Below, piece by piece: positions 34,533-46,844 of a DNA stretch of 64,000 nucleotides. A program made the translations under genes and the position numbers. The DNA is from Lumbricus rubellus (lineage: Eukaryota > Annelida > Clitellata > Crassiclitellata > Lumbricidae). A model generated the notes under the pieces. It was not told the origin of the DNA. It saw only the letters and a list, made by a program, of their open reading frames with translations, and searched no databases. The stretch lies in the NCBI GenBank assembly GCA_945859605.1, contig OX243812.1:45424009-45488008 (forward strand), in the 5' to 3' direction. Numbering within the stretch: position 1 is the first letter of the stretch; each line of letters starts with the position of its first letter.

Positions 34533-34825
34533 GAAGCGATAATGGCGCTTTAAAAGTTTATTTCTATTGGAGTAGATAGATTAGATGATTGTGTAATTAG
34601 ATGGCTATATAATTAAATGATTAGATGATCAGATGATTAGATGATTAGTTTGCTTATCTTATCTGTCGCTCCAAAGCAGTCGCATAATAAGTCGGTGTTT
34701 TTCATTTATTTCAGCCGAATCAAATACTTTTGATGCCACCTTGAACTGTATGGCATGCGTAGCATTTTATTTATTCAAGAAACAAAGAGACTAAGTAGAT
34801 CCAAATTAACACTATACCCTGCTAA

Positions 34826-35348
34826 CAGTGCTAAAAGTGTAAAAAAATAAGTGTCTGGAAGACCCTTACCTTTCCAAAAGAAGTGCCAGGACGCCCCATA
34901 CATTTTCAGGTGTGCTGGCCAAATAGCCTAAGTGGCAGGACGGCACAGAGATTTGAAAATAAGTGCCAGGACGCCGTCCATGACCATCCTGCCACACTTT
35001 AAGTCCAGCCTACTAATCTACTCAAGTTTAGCTATATCCGTTATAAATTGACTTAGATTTACAGGACTATTGGAAGACGCAGATTAACACAAACGCGATT
35101 CTTTTAAGACACGCGGCATAGCCTATAGTTGTATTTTCTTAAGGTATACACCTATAGCATAATCAGCCGCCTGTGTGTGTATGGGCGTCATCATGAACAC
35201 ATCTTAAAGCCATGGCATGATCTGAATTACTGATTGGTCAACGAAGTTATAAGATGCAAAAATGTAAGAAACATGCATGCACTTCAGACACTTCTTTTGG
35301 ATAAGTAAGGGGCGTCCAGGCACTTATTTTTCCACACTTTAAGCACCG
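34826..35348. mobile_element. MITE with about 58-bp inverted ends
   Basis: The left end 34826-34885 and the inverse complement of the right end (about 35288-35348) align over nearly 60 bp (AAAGTGT, AATAAGTGCCTGGA, CCTTAC, CCAAAAGAAGTG). No convincing target duplication was seen (flanks CCTGCTAA and CTTAAAAG), so the superfamily is left open. Confidence 0.75.
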
Positions 35349-36655
35349 CTTAAAAGCTAAGCATAGGGCACCAGCTTATTCGCGAGCCTCGGGGAGGGAA
35401 CATTGACGGAGAAGACGAGACAGCCCACGATCTATCCGCAACTTCAACATCCTTGGTGTTCTACAACGAGACAAAATATTCTTATCGGAACGTATAAACT
35501 TATAAATTGTGGGTCGTTTCAGTCATCAGTGACATCATCTCTCATGATCTCTGTTCTCACGAATGCGATACGATTCTCTATTTAACTATTTGTTCGTCAT
35601 GAATTGCGGACGGTGGCCTCTTTGTCAACTAAATTATTTATTCAGACACTTTTTAACGAAATATATTGCATACATCATTTGCAACAGAATAGTCTTTCAA
35701 ATAGGTCATATGAAATACAAGTGTTGCATAATATTTCACATAATAAACTATGAGCTTTATCTACCTACATGTATATGAACTTTGTACAAAAAAGCTCTGC
35801 ATGTTCTACACAATTAAATATCTTGTATCGTATTATATCAATTGCACAAATAATTATATAAACACAATTCAGGAGCCTAATAAGGCAAATACCCGTCAAG
35901 GGAACTTGTTCAAACGATTGAAACCATTGTGTTGAGCAGTCGAGAGCAGCTTGTACTTCGTCCCAATGAGTTAATATTAATGATAATAATGTGGAGTACG
36001 TTACATGAGATGAACGATCTTCTCAACAAAGTATAAGCCAATCGGAATATCGTCATCGTCTCATTCAACAACACAAATTATTGCTGATCATTTTTATATC
36101 AATCGGTCCAAGGCGCATGCGCTGTGACCTCAAACGGAGCAGCCAATCGCTTTCATTGGCTGCTGAGAATGATTCGCGCGACATCGGAAGAGAAACGGAT
36201 GATGACAGTAGGCCTATAATACATCTCAGACGCAATGAGTGACGTACAGATGACAACAAAGATTAATTAAGAAAACTATGCAGTACATGTACATCTAACA
36301 CTTGACTCAAATCGATTGCAACAGAAATTGTCACGAGTCTTCTGCAGGAAGTAAAACATCCGTCGCTTCAACCAATCGTATAATATCAATGTACACAGAC
36401 TCAAGTTAAATTAAGCTATGAAGCGCGTTTCTGCAGCCTTTGTCAAAACGAGATTAAACATTGGAAAAGTTTTCCTTTCTTGCAGAAACTCAAATCGTCG
36501 ATGAGGTCGATATTTATAACACATTGTAGGCGTCTACGATGGTAAACCTGATTGACAATAATAAATAAACATTGACGATCGGAGCTTACAAAGCGGCAGT
36601 TAGTAATGAAATGCCGGTTGGACATGAAGAGGGGGAGGAGGAGGAAGTTGCTGTC
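35349..36655. other. no gene seen; notum 3' flank
   Basis: AT-rich DNA downstream of the notum stop codon, presumably including its 3' untranslated region. I could not pick a polyadenylation site with confidence. Confidence 0.4.
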
Positions 36656-36659
36656 AGTC

Positions 36660-37072
36660 CTATCGACTGGATTGTATGAGGATGTGGAGCAGCTGTCCGT
36701 GGTCCATGTTTTCCAGGGTTGTTAGGTCAACCCCGATTGTGCCAGCGACTGCTGACAGGTCAAGACCGAATTGCATGAGTAGATCGACGTAGTTCATGTC
36801 TTCCCCGGTGAATGGATTGCGCATGCGCGGGCAAGAGGCGTTGCACTGCGGCCAGGCGCAGTCGTCAAGGCGACGGTGCGAACACTGGTTGCCATGGTGA
36901 CGTATGTGGTGCATGTCGTGCGGATCAAAGAAGACCCCTCCCGACGACGACGAACGCTTCTGACGCGACGATCGGTTGACGGTGATCTTCGGCGGAGTTG
37001 CCATAGCAACCGAAGACTGGTTCCCCGCTCGACGGCGCTGGTTGCGGCGTTCCTTCTTGCTCGGCTTCTTTC
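36660..37072 (-). CDS. notum: notum exon K (terminal exon)
   Basis: Starts with a Lys/Arg-rich run, continues CAWPQCNASCPRMRNPFTGE and ends LLHILIQSSR-stop. The CPWPHCNPSC...FTGQEM block is the characteristic Notum C-terminus. Confidence 0.93.
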
Positions 37073-37195
37073 CTAAACGACAAGAAAGAGGAGATTAGCT
37101 GCATTTCGTCTCAATTACGCTCAATTCTGAAGCTATTCTGATAATTATAATAGACTCCATTAAAAACGATTGGTAAGAAAATGAAGATCGTAGTA

Positions 37196-37252
<57 letters not shown>

Positions 37253-40200
37253 GCCTAGTAGTAGTAGTAGGCCTAGTAGTAGCTTTGTAGTTGCACGTCT
37301 GTAGGCGTGGTCGCGTGGGCGTATTGGTAGTGATAGTTACTGTAATGGTTGTTTTCTTACCTGAAGCTTCTAAACGCGAATGACATCACGTTTCATGTCC
37401 CAATCGTGCCAGATGCCTTTGTCCATTTTATGTCCAAAACTTGTCCACCTCTCAACTGCCTAATCGACATAGTTCTTGAGGGGACTATATAGGACCGTGG
37501 TAACCAATTCACTGGTGAGATTTATAGAATTGATTGTGTGACCAAATTATATACATGTGTCATAAATATGTTTACTACTGATCAACACATGAATGAAATT
37601 TTCAAGAAGCGTTGTCTATGACTCAAGTGATTAGATGGAAAAGTAACGCACTTCGCAAGAGCAAACCGCTGCGAGAAGACCAACGAATTCTTGTGATGCG
37701 TGATTTACCGACGATGTGTAATTGTGTAATTATTGTGTAGGCCTATAATAAAGTTGCTGATTACTTTATGAGTCAAGAAGGGGCACAGGCAAGGATTGTT
37801 GAGCACAATTTAAATATCGAAAATTATTTTAAAAATCAAGTAAGGAACGACAATACAATTTGTATTAGCAATGGTCAAGCGTTGGTTTTCTTGGTCTGAA
37901 TGGTTTTTCGACTGCGCTGGTAAGACTGCAGTAACTGTCAGTGACGTGACGAATATTAGAAAAGTTAAGGGAACAACTGAGACACCAACGACACCTTTCG
38001 GCCAGTCATTTCTATGACGAGTTTTTTTAGCCTTTCTGCGAAAATTTCAGAAAAACGTTCCAACCGCGGTATTTTAATGTCTGGTGACTTTTTCATCCTT
38101 TCTACCAAATTTTCACAAACAACTTATCAATTCCGGTCCCGGCGGTCCTCAATTTGCTACATTCATTATTCACATCGACACATTCATTTTATGTAAATGC
38201 AAAATGGGGGTCATGGCCGGATTGGCCCTCTGGGTCCTGACTACGATTGCAGTAAATAGTATATAGGCCTAAGAACGAAAAACACTAATGGAAGGCGCAT
38301 ACTTACTTTTCTTCCCAGGTAGTTTGTTTGATCTTAATCTCTTTCGGTAGATGGTGTCTTTTGGCGCCAGTTTAAATGGATCGTCTGCTAAGATTCTGTC
38401 CGCTGTTCGTCTGTAATTATTTCCTCTGTAAATACAAATCAAAATGGACTTAATAATTGTTAACGCGTTTCAAGACGCTTATGAAGAAGCATTTGTAATG
38501 CTTGGTTAGATCATCTGTGCATTAAGATTAAGCCATCGTCTTTAAACACTCATTATATTAGCGAATTTTGTCATGACCTGAGCGTCGATGAACAAAATCC
38601 TATCGTTTTGGTATGTTTGTGTCACGTGCCGATATGAGTAATCGATCATCAATGGCTTCGATTATGGAATAGATCTAAGTGATATGAGTGTAAAGTGTTG
38701 AGAGTACGTTCACCTGACGTCCTCATCTCCTCATCCTCCGCACTTGGAGATCAGAATCCTCACGGAAGTTTGGACGCGTTGGACTATGAGTCTCGTGCAA
38801 CAATTGCGTAAGATCTCTGGCGCAACTCAATGAAATAATATTAATTACTTGTTGTTATCATCATGTACGAAACCTTTTATTCGCTCATTCTATATTATGC
38901 AGGCAGGTCTTACATACATGTATTATGTTTACTTGATTTTAGAAAAGCTGACTGTATACTATACTAAGCTGGTGCAGACCAATTGATCATTTATCCAGTA
39001 GCCTATGTATAGGTCTATGACTCTATGCTATGCAGTCGGATTACAAAGGGCTGCAATGATTTAACAAAGTGTGAACAGATATGTGGTTCTAATGGACTTA
39101 CCGAAGTGCAGCTGCGGTTATTGCCTTCCCCCCGCCACCGCCGACATATGGTCCCCGTCTCTTCGACGACTGATACGACGAGGAGGAGGCATAGCGATTC
39201 GTCTCGAACTTTCCCGACTCCCAGCATGACAACGCATCCGGAAGTGAGACTCCGTCGATGACGGAACGCTTCCATTCGCTGGAAAAAAGACCAACAGAAA
39301 GAACATAATTATTTCATTTTTATATGACGAGGTAAAATATCGAATTTACTTTTGATGGAGCAGCTGCTTCTTGAGTGATGACGTCATAAATGACGACACA
39401 TGCTTCATAAGAAACAGATTCCGACTTATCACAATATTATAGGTAGTTTAATATAGGGCATGATAATTTAAAAGGCTCAATCTGGCTGAAATCAGAATTA
39501 ATTGCTGATTGCGTTACTAAGTCTAACTTAGTTAGCTAAATATGTTTGATAATTTCTACAGCGCTGTTGTAATGCACAACGGTCTTGTAAGTGGTACTGA
39601 GATTAGAGATGAGTTTACTGCTGCCCAAAACAACATTATGTCAAGTATATTATACGTAAATGAAATTTTATGTTGCCAGTGTCTATGTACTCATTGTACT
39701 GTGCCTAATGAAAACACGACCATTAATATGAAAGACCCTACAATATGATAAAACGTATACAAAATATGAGAAACCCTACAATTAATATGCATGAGAAAAC
39801 TTACAATAATATGAGATATATAATGGCTATATATCATGCAAATAATGAGAAAGCATACAATATAAATAGAGCATCTGACAAATCGACTGTCAACGTCATC
39901 ACTCAAACCCTTTGTCAGATTTCATGAGCATGAGCATGAATGCATTGTTTCATGAGCATGATGAATGCATTGTTTCATGAGCATGATGAATGCATTGTTT
40001 CATGAGCATGATGAATGCATTGTTTCATTATCTATAATTGGATCTGATCGAATATAAAGGCGTTTCAGTCTTTTGTTTTTCATGGTTGAGCTGCTGCGAT
40101 CAATGTTATATTTATCTGCGTCTCGGGATTCATTCGTGCAGAAGCAAATTGAGATTTGTTGACGATAAACATTTCATATGATGATGTATTGAGAATTTGC

Positions 40201-43200
40201 GAAAACTGCAGGAAAGCGATTGCTTTAGATGGGCAGCGCAGAGAAAGACGCCATGCATGGCAGATCGAAGATAAACCACAGCAATGACCAAATAATGTTG
40301 TTGTCAGTTTTGAAAGTACGTTTGCAAATACATTGAAAAAATATATTTATGTTTAGGCCTATATGCAACTTCTCTAATCGGCAATAGGAAAAGGAAAGCA
40401 GGCAGCGAGAATTTTATCTGACACTACAAGACATCAGCATATGGAACAACGAATAGGGACTAGGCTACATCTGTAGTTAGTGTAGGATTACATCTGTAGT
40501 TAGTATATGATTCCACTTCATCAAATGGTGTCGACAGAAATAGATGAGCAGACAAAGCAAATGAAGACATGACAAAATCAGCATAAAGTTAGTGTAGATG
40601 GGATTATATTGACCTTTCAGAAAGCTACAAATATTGCACAATGGCTCTGGAAATATGTTCCTGTCATTTTTCAAATACTGAGGAGGGTTTGGGCAATGAT
40701 TAAAATCATTATGGCATGATGAGCACACGGACGAGGAATCGCATCCCGCCACACTCCCAAATGTCCACTCAACCTTCCAATCGGCAGATGGTGTTGAAAA
40801 AATGAGTAGCAGGACATGATTGGTGCCCTTTTGGCTGCCAACAGTTAAATTCAACCTCTGAGATAACTTGTGATCATTCGTCATACTTGTAATTATAATC
40901 ATTGTGCGTTGTGTCAGTTTGAAATCAAACGAAGATTAGGCTACTGTTATTAACATTGCATTTTCAAAAAACCGACTTCACATGTGATCCATCATTAAGT
41001 GTCAGAATTACTGCATCAAAATCCACCAACTATACAATAAGTGAAAACTTAGTGAGAGAAACTGGCATAGGCTAATAACATAGAAAATCAACATACCTTC
41101 TTGTCAACATCGTGTGAGAAAGACAAGCCGGAGCAAACAACGCACTGCAGAGAGAGAATTTACAACATTTCATTATCCTATTGTTAATACATGATATTAT
41201 TTGATAATAAGTTGTAGAGCTCAATATAAGAGACTTGTAAGATGCGCAAATACAAGTATAGGCTACGCCTAAAGCAGCGTAGAGCAGATTCAGTAATTGA
41301 TTTAGATATTAGTTTTTGTTTTCAGTTGAGCACTGTGCTGCAGCACAAACTCTTTGCATGTTTTGAACTGCTTAAATGCAACCTGGCGTCATTGCTATTG
41401 TTTTTGTGAATCCAGATAATGCACAGTAGTAATGCTCAGTCTGCGTTGAAAGCAAGTGTGAGTACGTACGTAACATTGGCGAGGGTGCGTTTGAGGTCCT
41501 GTCCGATGCTGTGAATGTATTCCCATTGACGCTTCGTAATTGGAGGACCAACGTTGTCCGCCGTCAACTGAGCCTCGTCGAACTGATATTGTATTACGAA
41601 GACAACGGCTGAAAATAACAAAGCACCTCAACATAGCCTAATTGATATTTTCTTGTAAGCATTAAGAGTTCACTGCGACGTAATAATTATAATTATAATT
41701 TTTGAATCAGTGTTAGGCTGCAGAATAACACAGTCTAGCTAAACTTATAACAGTTGACAAAACGTACCCCACTCCGACCTTGCAAATCTAATTCCCCTAA
41801 AGTTGCCTATATAGGTAGGCATATATGCATTCACATTCCGGAAGATGTAGATTAGAACATATAATAAACACCGACATTCGGAGCATCGAAAGTTGCTATT
41901 TAGGCCAATGATATATTCTGCAGGTTATGAAGTTAAAATCAACCAAAAGATATCTGAAAAAGAAGGCAATTGCTATTCAAGTCTGAATGTTTTTTAAATG
42001 AGAATTCACAAAGATATTTATTTAGAGGTATACGCTACATCATACGTTTGGACCTGCCGCTTGGCAGAGAACCTAAAGAAGAAAATCATAGGTTACGCGT
42101 AGGTCTTCGTCTCGTTTGCCATTGCATGCCATAAATGTTTGAAACTAGAAATCGGCGATGATTGCCTCGTCAGAATAATATACGAGAATTATTCAGAAGC
42201 ATAAGCTTAACTCACTTTGTAGTGAACTGTAGAGGTTTTGTCCAAAGTAGCATTTCCATTGTTCATCAGGAAATCGATGTCGACATGATTCCGGTACCAT
42301 ACCCTGCCACAACCTATCAACGCAACAATTGCAACGTTGTATAGCATGAAATAATTATTACCAACTGGTAGTATAGGAAAATATTGAAATCTGTCTGAAT
42401 TTCGACATTTTAACGAAAACGTCCGCATCCTGTAAGTTACCTGGTCGATTTAAATACTCTGGCCATTTGCGTGCATGCACTTCTGACGTTTCTACCATTT
42501 CCATTGAAAAATGTTTTTAGACCAACTGCTTATTCAGTCATTTCTTCTCGACTTTTTCGCTCTCCCAAAGTCGCCACTTTAACTTCTTCGGTTGTTTTTT
42601 GTGCGCACCATATAGTTCTCTGGTTAACGTGTTGGACTCTAATCCGAGAGTTCGATGGTTCAAATCACCGAGAAGGCAGAAATTAATTATTTTGTGTTGA
42701 GAATTCTCCTCAACCTGCGTCACTTACTTACTGCACTTAACCAACTGAGCAATAAAAATAAGTGCAATGACCATTAATTATCTGTAAATGGACAAATGTA
42801 AGGACTGGCTACACTGACTGCATCATACGGTGAGATAAAAAAAATGAAGTCAGTATTCCTTGAATCTAAGACGGACATATAGTTTATGTTGTGATTTCTC
42901 TCACTGTTTCTGTCTGTGTGTCGCTCTCTCCAATCTGCTCTAATTAATCAGTCAACTATCTATGACCTTCTCGCAACTACCTTGTCTTCACTTGCTGAAG
43001 TTCCTCCTATCTGTTGCTTCTGATATCGGTTTCAATGTAGAAAGCGGACAATATTATTGTGTGGCGGAAACAGAACGAAACCAACAGCCTCAGCTTTCTT
43101 TAGTCGTCACAAAACGATTGGCGATTAAAACGAAACTGTGACAGACAATCAAACAGGAACAGAAAATACAGACAGACAGACAGACAGGCAGAGACAGACA

Positions 43201-46200
43201 GAGACAGACAGAGACAGACAGAGACATAAGTAGAGAGAGATAAAAGGCGACAGTCAGTCAATGCAGAGGTTTTCATTTATGATCGGAAGTAAACCTACTG
43301 CACTCCTCTTCGTACACTTTCCGCTGGAGCGCAGGAATGCGAATCAGTGCATGGCACTTCTCGGAACTGCTTGTTATCAAGAAACCAACCGGAGTCGGCG
43401 ATTCCTCGGGTCTCGACTCCTGGAGCCAAGAACGACACCATCCTCGCCACTCTGTCGAGGTTTAGCAAAACTCCTGTTCCTCCAGCACTATCGTTAAGTA
43501 ACCAATTATAAGTAAACAAACGAAATTTATGCAAACAGTTTTACTGTATAATTATGTAATACGATATTAACAATGGTTAATAATATTACGCCTCACATTG
43601 AGTCGCGCGCTTAAGCGAACATCGGCAATGTGTTCTCCTGCCTTGAATTGTGATGTAAGTCGTTAAATGCTTACTGCAGAATTTATTGTCAGTATAAATA
43701 CGCTGTTGTAATAGAAGTTGATTTCTGCCACTCAGCTTTACTTTCAAGAACAAATATGTTCTCCAGACTACTTCAGATGAGAAGGAAATTTCAAGATTCC
43801 AAGAAAGGGAAGAGAGATTAAATAACATTATGAGTCGGTATTTCTTACATAGGTTACGATTCAAGTTAGGTTGTTAAGGGTGAAGAAATGACAGCTAGCT
43901 CTTGCTATAGACAGAAAGATACGCTTCAGAGAGTGGCCTATATTGAATAAATAAAGCAAAAACGGTATTATGGTCATGTTAAACCGCTCTCTCATTCTCT
44001 CAAAGGTCAATATATTTGCAGAGGAGGAAACTGACAAACAATTTGAATGAGTTGAATATTATTACCTGCTACCTGCCAGGTAGACTTTGGTGGCAGTGGT
44101 CAGCCCATGCAGATGAAACAATTCTTTGATGACTTCGTCCAGTATAAGAGCGCCCATGAAGGAAAAATCTCCTAAAAGACACCAAGCATTATTATAAGGA
44201 CGTCGATCATATTTTACAATCTATAGGTCAGAATGACTCATTACGGAAGGAAATCTATAATAGAAAATAAAGGTCTACTAAGGACGACATGGACGCCAAG
44301 GTTGCAAAGACAGAGCTCTAGAATTGACTGCAACCCAGTCTGTCAATTCTGTGGGTTCTCTAACTATGCAGCGTATACACTTGACTTCTGATTCTTCCAT
44401 ATCCAAACGATTTTAACGAAGCGTCCCAACGGATTTTGATTGGACGATGATTCTTCTGTTACTATTTTATAGTCACCTGATATGATAAACGACAGATGTA
44501 TCTGCATTATGGCGCAGCAGAGGCCATTGCAATTGATTAGGTCTTTTTTTAAATCATATGAGGGAGCGCATGGCTACCTTTCTGCTTTGACCGACTTGTT
44601 CCACTCCACGAATCACTGGAACAATATGGAACGTAGCTGCAATTAATAAAACAAGCAAGGCAACAATTAATTCAGGTTTATATGCATGTAAGGACGTTGA
44701 GAACAACGGAGCAACGTGCAGAAGACTTTATATGATAATTTGTGCATTGATTGTCTGATTGTCTAGAAACAAAAAAGATTCTTTAGTATATATATAGTCT
44801 ATGCTCTGTAAATCGCGTGCAGTCCTATACAATATACATGTTGGAACAAATCTGTGTCTTTTCCAGCATTTTCTTACAAAGGATTAGATATAAACTGGAG
44901 TTGTCAGACTCTGGATGTTTCGATCTGTATAAGATTTCATTCATTTCACATCATACAGTTGAATTATTAATCCAGCGGAGTCTATCAATAGGCCTACCTA
45001 ATTATCTCTTTCGTTTGACATAACTGCACAAAAAGTTTCGTGCAAAGTGCGATGCTCCATCGCATTTGCAATCTAAAGTGCGGCACTCACACTAGATTTC
45101 CATTGTAAATGAATGGATTTTCTTCTTGATTCCACGATAGAATTCCATATCCTGTTGAATTGAATAAAAAAATAACTCGAGACATTTAACTATAGCGATT
45201 GCTGATTTCTCGTAAAAGAGAAAAAGTCAAAGTGAGTGCAAAGTAGTAAAGATTAAGACAAGGAAGAACACAGGAAATACTCATGATAAGAATAAGAAGA
45301 GAAACAAGAAAAATAATAATAGACACAAAGTAGTAGAAACAAAGGAAATAGGGAACAAGAAAGAAAAGAACAAGAGCATCGGAAAAATGCGATGGATAAA
45401 CTTTGATTGGGCAAAAGAAAATGATTGAGATAACTAAGAATGATCCCAAAAATAAATGCTAAAAAAGGCAACGGCGGCTCTGATGATAAGAACGATAGTG
45501 ATCATAGACTAGAAGACTAATCATAAGAACGCACTACGCTTACGATTACGATTACAATTGAAACGACATATTATTCTATGGCGTCAATGTAAGTAAATGC
45601 AATAGGCCTACATTATGCTAGAATGGCAAAATGTATTGCATTTGCTTACATTGATGCTATGGGGAAAATATGTCGTTTCAATTGTATAATCGTGTAATTA
45701 AGTTGTACTGTATAGATGTGAAACGTGGATAAAACAAAGGCCTTAGAAAGGAAAATCGATGCTTGCAAAATGTGGATATGGAGGAAGTTATTGAGAACCC
45801 ATGGATCGAGAAAAGAACAAATGTATCCGTATTACAAGAGATAGGACAAGCAAGAGGGAATATGTCAGTGGGACAGAGAGCGGCAAGGCAGAAGATGGCG
45901 TTCTTTGGACATGTGATGCGAGCAAACGGCTTGGAAAAGGAGATGATGCTGGCCTGTGGAGAGGGAGGGAGGAGGAGAGGACGCCCAAGAAGGAGGTGGA
46001 TGGAAGAAATACACGATAGAACGAAGATGAACTTGGAGGAACTGAGAGATGCGACAGAAGATCGTGATACGTGGAGAAGGTTGATCATGGCGTTTGCTAA
46101 GGTTCAAAGAATCGGCGGCACAAGGTGACAAGGTAATAGGTGAATGGAGGCTGTGCTAAATGTCAAACTTAAGACTTTCCACATTCACGTTTTTAGGTCT

Positions 46201-46839
46201 ATTTTTTAACTCACGTCATTAGGGAAGTTTTTTGCTTGAACTACAGGCTAAGTTTGTAAAGCAATTTCAATGAAAACATAATCGATGGCTATATCATCAT
46301 CATCAAGGGCGAGCCCCACTCCGGAGCGTAGCCCTCTCCACAATTCTCCGCCAACCACTACGGTCCTGCGCACATCTCCAAGCTGCGTTTAGTCCAAGGC
46401 CCAGCGGTCTCAGGTCTGCGTCGACCGTCCGGGTCCATGTGTGTCTTGGTCGTCCAACCGGTCTCTTCCAGGTTCTGGGGGGTTATATACAGTATATAGG
46501 TTTTGGCTATAGCCTACATGTATATACTAAACATTGAGCGACATAAATGATCGTTTCGGATATTCCATGCCACATGCATGAGTGGGAAAACGAATGAATT
46601 TCTCTGAGTATAAGCAGGCACCATGCACTGGCGCTCCAAGTACAACTATTAGTCGTCTGGTTTAAATAGGTCGATTTTATTCAGTCCTGTGCACTGTATA
46701 GCACACCACCCGATGAATCAGCGTACATGAATATTCTAAATACCTTTACGTGTGACTGGCCAATAATTGGAGCTCATGAGATGCGGAGAATTGACCCAAC
46801 GACCTTGACAACTTCTGCTATCAAAGCAAAACCATCCAC
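36660..46839 (-). CDS. notum: Notum palmitoleoyl-protein carboxylesterase, 5' exons missing
   Basis: Notum is a secreted serine hydrolase that removes palmitoleate from Wnt proteins and so dampens Wnt signalling. Eleven coding exons join in frame with GT/AG borders: 46839-46744, 45151-45091, 44636-44578, 44171-44066, 43487-43299, 42313-42216, 41608-41470, 41144-41097, 39278-39102, 38425-38307, 37072-36660 (stop). They give 500 residues. Diagnostic stretches in order: GGWFCFDS, LMSSNYWP, VPYCSSDSWSGTS, LAGSSAGGTGVLLN (GxSxG nucleophile), ADSGWFLDNKQF (Asp), YQFDEAQLTADNV, FAPACLSH (His), then CAWPQCNASCP and FTGEDMNY near the end. A basic, Ser/Arg/Lys-rich insertion separates the last two regions, longer than I recall for the human protein. 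The signal peptide and first roughly 125 residues were not found. Introns hold a LINE fragment, foldback element, tRNA-like repeat and microsatellites. Confidence 0.95.
37193..37280. repeat. (AGT)n microsatellite in notum intron
   Basis: About 20 AGT units, with two TAGGCCTAGTAG interruptions at the right end. Confidence 0.95.
38307..38425 (-). CDS. notum: notum exon J (basic linker)
   Basis: Reads GNNYRRTADRILADDPFKLA, then Lys/Arg-rich sequence. Both junctions keep frame. It has no counterpart that I recognise in vertebrate Notum. Acceptor TTTACAG, donor GTAAGT. Confidence 0.8.
39102..39278 (-). CDS. notum: notum exon I
   Basis: In the frame set by its neighbours it reads EWKRSVIDGVSLPDALSCW, then Ser/Tyr-rich and Gly-rich sequence. 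SLP.AL.CW matches Notum. Acceptor TTCCAG, donor GTAAGT. Competing longer frames over these bases are not used. Confidence 0.88.
39920..40028. repeat. 25-bp minisatellite, four copies, in notum intron
   Basis: CATGAGCATGATGAATGCAT plus TGTTT, tandem, with a 27-bp first copy carrying an extra GAGCAT. Confidence 0.93.
41097..41144 (-). CDS. notum: notum exon H (catalytic His)
   Basis: A 48-nt exon reading ALFAPACLSHTMLTR. The His of ACLSH is the expected triad base. Acceptor CTGCAG, donor GTATGT. Confidence 0.93.
41470..41608 (-). CDS. notum: notum exon G
   Basis: Reads VVFVIQYQFDEAQLTADNV and ends QDLKRTLANV. Acceptor TTTCAG, donor GTACGT. Confidence 0.93.
42216..42313 (-). CDS. notum: notum exon F
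   Basis: Reads LWQGMVPESCRHRFPDEQWK, then CYFGQNLYSSLQ, matching the WNGVVPERC...W.C.FG block. Acceptor TTGATAG, donor GTGAGT. A different frame over the same bases is longer but matches nothing. Confidence 0.9.
42607..42680 (+). repeat. tRNA-Arg-like sequence, SINE remnant
   Basis: TGGTTAACGTG at 42621 resembles an A box and GGTTCAAATCA at 42657 a B box. TTGGA...TCCGA forms an anticodon-type stem with a CTCTAA loop, one base short of the loop in tRNA-Arg(TCT). Most likely a tRNA-derived SINE or tRNA pseudogene rather than a working tRNA. Confidence 0.6.
43165..43225. repeat. (CAGA)n-type microsatellite in notum intron
   Basis: Tandem GACA/CAGA units with GAGACAGACA alternation. Confidence 0.9.
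43299..43487 (-). CDS. notum: notum exon E (AGGTG and catalytic Asp)
   Basis: Reads AGGTGVLLNLDRVARM, then GIADSGWFLDNKQF and SCAPAESVRRGV. The Asp of ADSGW is the expected triad acid. Acceptor GATAG, donor GTAGGT. Confidence 0.94.
44066..44171 (-). CDS. notum: notum exon D (up to the nucleophile Ser)
   Basis: Reads DFSFMGALILDEVIKEL and ends KVYLAGS plus AG. The codon of the GxSxG serine is completed by the T that opens the next exon. Donor GTAATA. Confidence 0.93.
44578..44636 (-). CDS. notum: notum exon C (VPYCSSD)
   Basis: 59 nt reading YVPYCSSDSWSGTSRSKQK, the most conserved Notum signature. Acceptor TTGCAG, donor GTAGCC. Confidence 0.93.
45091..45151 (-). CDS. notum: notum exon B
   Basis: 61 nt reading YGILSWNQEENPFIYNGNL. 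It matches the conserved G-ILS...ENP segment of Notum between the RRLMSS and VPYCSSD motifs. Acceptor AACAG, donor GTGAGT. Confidence 0.9.
45553..45686. mobile_element. foldback element, about 50-bp arms
   Basis: The left arm starting TACAATTGAAACGACATA (45553) is mirrored by the right arm ending TATGTCGTTTCAATTGTA (45686), with a few mismatches. The short middle contains TAGGCCTA. It lies in the notum intron, just 5' of the LINE fragment. Confidence 0.82.
45700..46128 (+). pseudogene. LINE ORF2 C-terminal fragment
   Basis: Across one frameshift near 45785 it reads CETW, then LERKIDACKMWIWR, then AFFGHVMRANGLEKEMM and RRRGRPRRRWMEEI, ending KVQRIGGTR-stop. This FGHV...RGRPR..W order is the usual 3' end of non-LTR retrotransposon reverse-transcriptase ORFs. 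5'-truncated; in the notum intron, opposite in direction to notum. Confidence 0.9.
46285..46480 (+). repeat. dispersed repeat, retroelement 3' end
   Basis: Starts with (ATC)n, then AGGGCGAGCCCCACTCCGGA and GGTCCATGTGTGTCTTGG. It resembles the composition and order of segments at 61240-61330. I read it as an untranslated 3' end of a retroelement; the family is not certain. Confidence 0.45.
46744..46839 (-). CDS. notum: notum exon A (GGW oxyanion-region exon)
   Basis: Reads GGWFCFDSRSCQGRW, then LMSSNYWPVTRK. The first codon is split with an unseen upstream exon (phase 1). Acceptor CTCCAG, donor GTATTT. Confidence 0.92.
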
Positions 46840-46844
46840 CTGGA

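Noticed and set aside
34826..35348. 8-bp target duplication for this MITE
   Set aside because: Flanks CCTGCTAA and CTTAAAAG do not match; only the inverted ends are claimed.
39015..39306. Two long open frames over notum exon I in other frames
   Set aside because: Phase matching with both neighbouring exons selects a third frame that reads SLPDALSCW.
42207..42428. 73-residue minus-strand frame across notum exon F
   Set aside because: It runs through the acceptor into the intron; the Notum-like frame is the one in phase with exons E and G.
42607..42680. Functional tRNA-Arg gene
   Set aside because: Anticodon loop is one base short and the acceptor stem does not pair convincingly; read as SINE or pseudogene.
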